Shown here: positions 6,574 through 9,023 of the stretch, one piece after another
Numbering within the stretch: the stretch's first letter is position 1
Layout of the letters: each line of letters starts with the position of its first letter
Source: CAKUIA01 sp034180465
Lineage (GTDB): Bacteria > Verrucomicrobiota > Verrucomicrobiia > Opitutales > Intestinicryptomonadaceae
Direction: 5' to 3'
DNA length: 9,023 nucleotides
Assembly: GCA_034180465.1 (NCBI GenBank)
Contig: JAXFOH010000034.1
Location: 1 to 9,023 of the forward strand
Made by a program: the position numbers and the translations under genes
The notes under the pieces: generated by a model
What the model was told of the DNA's origin: nothing
Database searches by the model: none
What the model saw: only the letters and a program-made list of their open reading frames with translations

Positions 6574-7527
6574 ATGAATTGGACTTTTGCCGCCGATGCG
6601 TTGTCGGCAACAATTCCCATATACATAATAATATTGGCGGGCTTTGCGCTGCGCCGATTCGGTTTTCTTAAAAAGGAAAGCGACTCGTCTTTTGTGCGCC
6701 TTAGTATAGACGTTTGCATACCCTGCTTTATTTTCTACAATATGCTTGGTAACGACAAACTTAAAAGCGTGGCACTTTCGCTAAGCTGTATGTCGGCTGG
6801 GGCCATAGGGCTTGTGGTTGCCTTGGCGGTATCGTATTTTTTTGCCAAATATTTGCTTAAGCTAAAGGTAGGCGACGGGCTTAGAACTTTTGCGGTTACT
6901 ACTGCAACACAAAACTACGGTTTTTTTGTGGTTTCTATGCTATTTTTGCTATATCCTAAAGATAACCCTTATTTGGGGATTGCCCTAACGCACAACGTAG
7001 GATGCGACTTGGTGTTTTGGTCGCTTTGCTTTTTGCTGCTGGCAAGGGGCGTTCCCTTTTCAATTAGGCTTTTGCTGAAAGGCCCGGTTTTTGCGGTGTT
7101 TTTGGCGTTGTGCATAATTTGGAGTGGATTGAATGTATATATCCCAAAATTTGCCCTAAACAGCCTTTCAATGATAGGCAATGCTTCGATTCCTCTAAAC
7201 TTGATTATGTTCGGATGTTTGCTTTCCGATTTTTGGGGTTTTGCCAACATAAACCGCAAGGCGTTGTCGGTTGCCGTTTTGATAAGAATATTTATAATGC
7301 CCGCAATTTTTATTTCGGCAGCCTACTTGTTGCCGATAGACAACGCATTAAAAACGGTGCTTGTGTTCGAGGCGGTTGCCCCCTGTGGCGTAACGGCTGC
7401 GGTTTTGGCAAAACACTTTGGCGGCAACCCGCAAATGTCGGTGCAAATAACGGTTGCAACTTCGCTACTGGCTTTGCTTGTTTTGCCTTTGTGGATTGTT
7501 TTTGGGTTTAAACTGTTGGCTCTTTAG
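6574..7527 (+). CDS. AEC (auxin efflux carrier) family permease
   Basis: This 317-residue, highly hydrophobic protein has about ten predicted membrane segments in two bundles of five, starting with ATIPIYIIILAGFALRRFGFLKKE, a typical AEC opening. Other family-like features are SIDVCIPCFIFYNM in the second segment, TATQNYGFFVVSML around 109-122, GNASIPLNLIMFGCLL in the second half, and the late block EAVAPCGVTAAVLAKHFGG. The family exports or exchanges organic anions such as malate, malonate or amino acid-derived compounds; the substrate here is unknown. The gene lies 4 nt after purT. AAGG at 6559-6562, 11 nt before the ATG, is a weak Shine-Dalgarno. Co-transcription with purT is likely. The product is not an obvious purine-pathway component, so the pairing may be incidental. 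Confidence 0.88.
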   Translation: MNWTFAADALSATIPIYIIILAGFALRRFGFLKKESDSSFVRLSIDVCIPCFIFYNMLGNDKLKSVALSLSCMSAGAIGLVVALAVSYFFAKYLLKLKVGDGLRTFAVTTATQNYGFFVVSMLFLLYPKDNPYLGIALTHNVGCDLVFWSLCFLLLARGVPFSIRLLLKGPVFAVFLALCIIWSGLNVYIPKFALNSLSMIGNASIPLNLIMFGCLLSDFWGFANINRKALSVAVLIRIFIMPAIFISAAYLLPIDNALKTVLVFEAVAPCGVTAAVLAKHFGGNPQMSVQITVATSLLALLVLPLWIVFGFKLLAL

Positions 7528-7551
7528 TTTGCATTTTTTAAGCAAAAACGT

Positions 7552-7580
7552 TTGACCGCAAAAAAAGCATATACAATATT
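7552..7580 (+). promoter_or_regulatory. Possible promoter before the HAD gene
   Basis: TTGACC at 7552-7557 is followed after 17 nt by AATATT at 7575-7580 (four of six -10 matches). TACAAT at 7572-7577 is a better hexamer but leaves only 14 nt. Either choice puts the transcription start within a few bases of the HAD start codon at 7589, giving a nearly leaderless mRNA. There is no Shine-Dalgarno in that space, which is consistent but not proof. The HAD gene could instead be read from the purT transcript. Confidence 0.3.
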
Positions 7581-7588
7581 GGGCGATT

Positions 7589-8224
7589 ATGGTCGATTCT
7601 CTGCTATTTGATTTCGACGGCGTAATAGCCGATACCGAAAAAATTTACGACGATTTTTGGAATGCAAAGGGCCGCGAATTTTCGCTTGGGTTCGGAAACT
7701 TTGCGGCCCTGTTAAAGGGGCGCACGCTAAAGAATATTTTGGCGCAGTATTTCGGCAAATTCGACGAAGCCGTAATAGAAGAGCGCGTTATAAAAGACCT
7801 GCGCCGATTGGAGGCAAATATGGAGTTTGCGCCGATTAAAGGGTCGGTTGAATTTTTAAAAAGTTTAAAAGGCTACAAAAAGGCGTTAGTTACCAGCTCT
7901 TCGGCAAACAAAATGAAAAACGCCCTGGCAAAGCTGGGTTTAACGGGCGTGTTCGACGCCGAAATTACAAGCGACTTTGTAAGCGAGGGCAAACCCAACC
8001 CGCAATGCTATTTAATTGCCGCCGAAAAACTTGGGGCACTTCCCGAAAACTGTGTGGTTTTTGAAGACTCCGAAAGCGGAATGCAGGCGGCCTTAAACGC
8101 AAAAATGCACCTTATTGGACTTAGTACCACTTTAAGCGAAGCTGCCATTTTAAAATATACAAAAAATATTTTTGCAGATTTTTCGCAGCCAAAGGCCGTG
8201 CTTGAATGTGTAAAAAGCCTTTAA
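7589..8224 (+). CDS. HAD superfamily phosphatase, beta-phosphoglucomutase-like subgroup
   Basis: This 211-residue soluble protein has all four HAD motifs. Motif I is FDFDGVIADTE (nucleophile Asp8, acid/base Asp10). Motif II is ALVTSSS (Thr102 or Ser103). Motif III is the Lys in EGKPNPQCYL (Lys135). Motif IV is VVFEDSESGMQAA (Glu159, Asp160). Residues about 18-85 form a helical cap inserted after motif I, as in subfamily I. DGVIADTE together with GKPxPxxYL is typical of sugar phosphatase or phosphomutase members such as YcjU, YqaB and GPH. The substrate is not readable. Beta-phosphoglucomutases carry a cap Arg/Lys pattern that I cannot confirm. The gene is 61 nt after the permease gene and 7 nt before the thiS-like gene. 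A phosphatase beside thiS could act on thiamine phosphates, but this is only a contextual suggestion. Confidence 0.88.
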   Translation: MVDSLLFDFDGVIADTEKIYDDFWNAKGREFSLGFGNFAALLKGRTLKNILAQYFGKFDEAVIEERVIKDLRRLEANMEFAPIKGSVEFLKSLKGYKKALVTSSSANKMKNALAKLGLTGVFDAEITSDFVSEGKPNPQCYLIAAEKLGALPENCVVFEDSESGMQAALNAKMHLIGLSTTLSEAAILKYTKNIFADFSQPKAVLECVKSL

Positions 8225-8231
8225 AATTTTT

Positions 8232-8453
8232 ATGGAAGAAATAAGTATAACCGCAAACGGCAATGCCTACCAAATACAGCCGCCAATGAGCGTTGCGCAG
8301 TTTATTCAGGCTTTCGGTTTTAGACCTGAAAAGTGCGTTGTAAACCTTAACGGCCGCCTTATGCACTACGAAGCCTATTGCAGCCTACTGCTTAAAAACG
8401 GCGATGTTTTAAACATAATGGCGTTGTATACCGACGATATTTTAAATGGATAA
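8232..8453 (+). CDS. ThiS/MoaD-like beta-grasp sulfur carrier with atypical C-terminus
   Basis: This 73-residue protein matches the small beta-grasp ThiS family. It has NGNAYQI near the N-terminus, SVAQFIQAFGF in the helix, CVVNLNGRLMHYEAY (the conserved xVNGxxV block) and LLKNGDVLNIM (the GD turn before the last strand). ThiS is normally adenylated on a C-terminal Gly-Gly, thiocarboxylated, and donates sulfur for the thiamine thiazole. Here the end is ALYTDDILNG, longer than the usual tail after the GD strand and lacking the Gly-Gly pair, though the last residue is still Gly. Function as a sulfur carrier is therefore uncertain. No thiG, thiF, thiH or moeB is visible here. There is no Shine-Dalgarno, only AAAATTTTT before the ATG. 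The stop lies inside the next gene (8-nt overlap), so translational coupling is likely. Confidence 0.75.
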   Translation: MEEISITANGNAYQIQPPMSVAQFIQAFGFRPEKCVVNLNGRLMHYEAYCSLLLKNGDVLNIMALYTDDILNG

Positions 8454-9023
8454 TTTTTTGTCGAAAAAAGCCGACAAGTTTTTCAGATTGTCGGAGCGTA
8501 AAACTTCGGTGAAAACCGAGTTATGCGGAGCTATGGCTACCTTTGTCGCAATGTCGTACATACTGGCGGTTAACCCCGCGGTTCTCTCGCAGGCGGGAAT
8601 GGACAAGCCCACTTTGGTTACGGTAACGGCTCTTGCCGCGGCCGTAGGCTGCTTTTTTATGGCCTTTATGGGCAATTTGCCCATAGCCGCTGCTCCTGCA
8701 ATGGGCTCTAACGCGTACTTTTCTCTTGTGGTGTGTTTGGGCATGGGCGTTGGCTGGCGCGAGGCCTTGGGGCTTGTTTTCTACAACGGCATAATATTTT
8801 TGATTATCTCAATTACGGGCTTGCGCGAAAAGCTTGTATACGCCGTTCCGAAGGCGTTGCAGATAGGGCTTCAATGCGGAATAGGGGTGTTTATTGCGTT
8901 TTTCGGCCTGCAAAGCGCGGGCATTATTGTGGGCAACCCGAACACACTTGTTTCGTTTGCCGACATTTCCAAGCCCGAAACGCAGTATGCCTTGGGCGGA
9001 ATGTTGCTGGTTGCCGTTCTTGT
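8446..9023 (+). CDS. NCS2-family permease, AzgA-like (partial, continues past right edge)
   Basis: The open frame from ATG 8446 runs 192 codons to the edge; complete NCS2 AzgA-type proteins are about 430-450 residues. The N-terminus FFRLSERKTSVKTELCGAMATFVAMSYILAVNP matches the AzgA-like opening (TxxTExxAGxxTFxxMxYIxxVNP). NLPIAAAPAMGSNAYF (77-92) corresponds to the family signature NLPxxxAPGMGLNAYF, and ITGLREKLVYAVPKALQIG and CGIGVFIAFFGLQSAGIIV follow as expected. The family imports adenine, guanine or hypoxanthine by proton symport. Differences from the usual signature are Ala85 and Ser88 in APAMGSN, where APGMGLN is typical, so the substrate may differ. The ATG overlaps the thiS-like stop (ATGGATAA), giving an 8-nt overlap and likely translational coupling. 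No separate promoter or Shine-Dalgarno is visible. Confidence 0.9.
   Translation, partial: MDNFLSKKADKFFRLSERKTSVKTELCGAMATFVAMSYILAVNPAVLSQAGMDKPTLVTVTALAAAVGCFFMAFMGNLPIAAAPAMGSNAYFSLVVCLGMGVGWREALGLVFYNGIIFLIISITGLREKLVYAVPKALQIGLQCGIGVFIAFFGLQSAGIIVGNPNTLVSFADISKPETQYALGGMLLVAVL

Noticed and set aside
7530..7547. TTTGC...GCAAA inverted repeat after the AEC permease gene as a terminator
   Set aside because: The stem is only 5 bp, GC-poor, and no T-run follows it, so it is not a convincing terminator.
1..9023. tRNA, rRNA, CRISPR arrays, insertion sequences, attachment sites, toxin-antitoxin or phage genes
   Set aside because: No cloverleaf, repeat-spacer pattern, transposase motif or paired direct repeats were seen on either strand.

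Overview
This window looks like ordinary chromosomal sequence from a bacterium, moderately AT-rich and densely coded on both strands. A secreted protein that joins an SHD1-type N-terminal domain to an HExxH peptidase motif is typical of the Planctomycetota/Verrucomicrobiota/Lentisphaerota (PVC) group. RNase Y and weak or absent Shine-Dalgarno sites before many genes also fit, so a Verrucomicrobiota origin (possibly a gut Opitutae-like lineage) is my best guess. That is an inference from gene content, not something a marker gene in the window proves.

Layout: (1) 1-1340, minus: most of the RNase Y gene (rny), running off the left edge. (2) 1341-1476: a divergent intergenic region with three successive inverted repeats. 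(3) 1477-2625, plus: a secreted calcineurin-like metallophosphoesterase. (4) 2644-2699: a bidirectional terminator between convergent genes. (5) 5301 down to 2720, minus: an AlkA-type DNA glycosylase, a small DxD glycosyltransferase, and an SHD1/HExxH secreted putative metallopeptidase that starts at a TTG overlapping the glycosyltransferase stop. (6) 5302-5384: a short divergent promoter region. (7) 5385-9023, plus: purT, an AEC-family permease, a HAD phosphatase, a ThiS-like beta-grasp protein, and an NCS2 purine-type permease running off the right edge.

The plus-strand run is tightly packed: 4 nt between purT and the AEC gene, 61 nt before the HAD gene, 7 nt before thiS, and an 8-nt overlap between thiS and the permease gene. 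Three of the five fit a nucleobase/thiamine theme. PurT makes FGAR on the way to AIR, AIR is the precursor of the thiamine pyrimidine, ThiS carries sulfur for the thiazole, and NCS2 proteins import nucleobases. That functional link is an inference.

I found no tRNA, rRNA, CRISPR array, insertion sequence or phage gene, and no clearly new system. The best leads are changes at normally diagnostic positions: RNase Y lacks the first HD-domain histidine (Gln329), the ThiS-like protein ends in Asn-Gly instead of Gly-Gly, the permease has APAMGSNAYF where APGMGLNAYF is usual, and the coupled glycosyltransferase-peptidase pair is uncommon. Two genes, rny and the NCS2 permease gene, are cut by the window edges.
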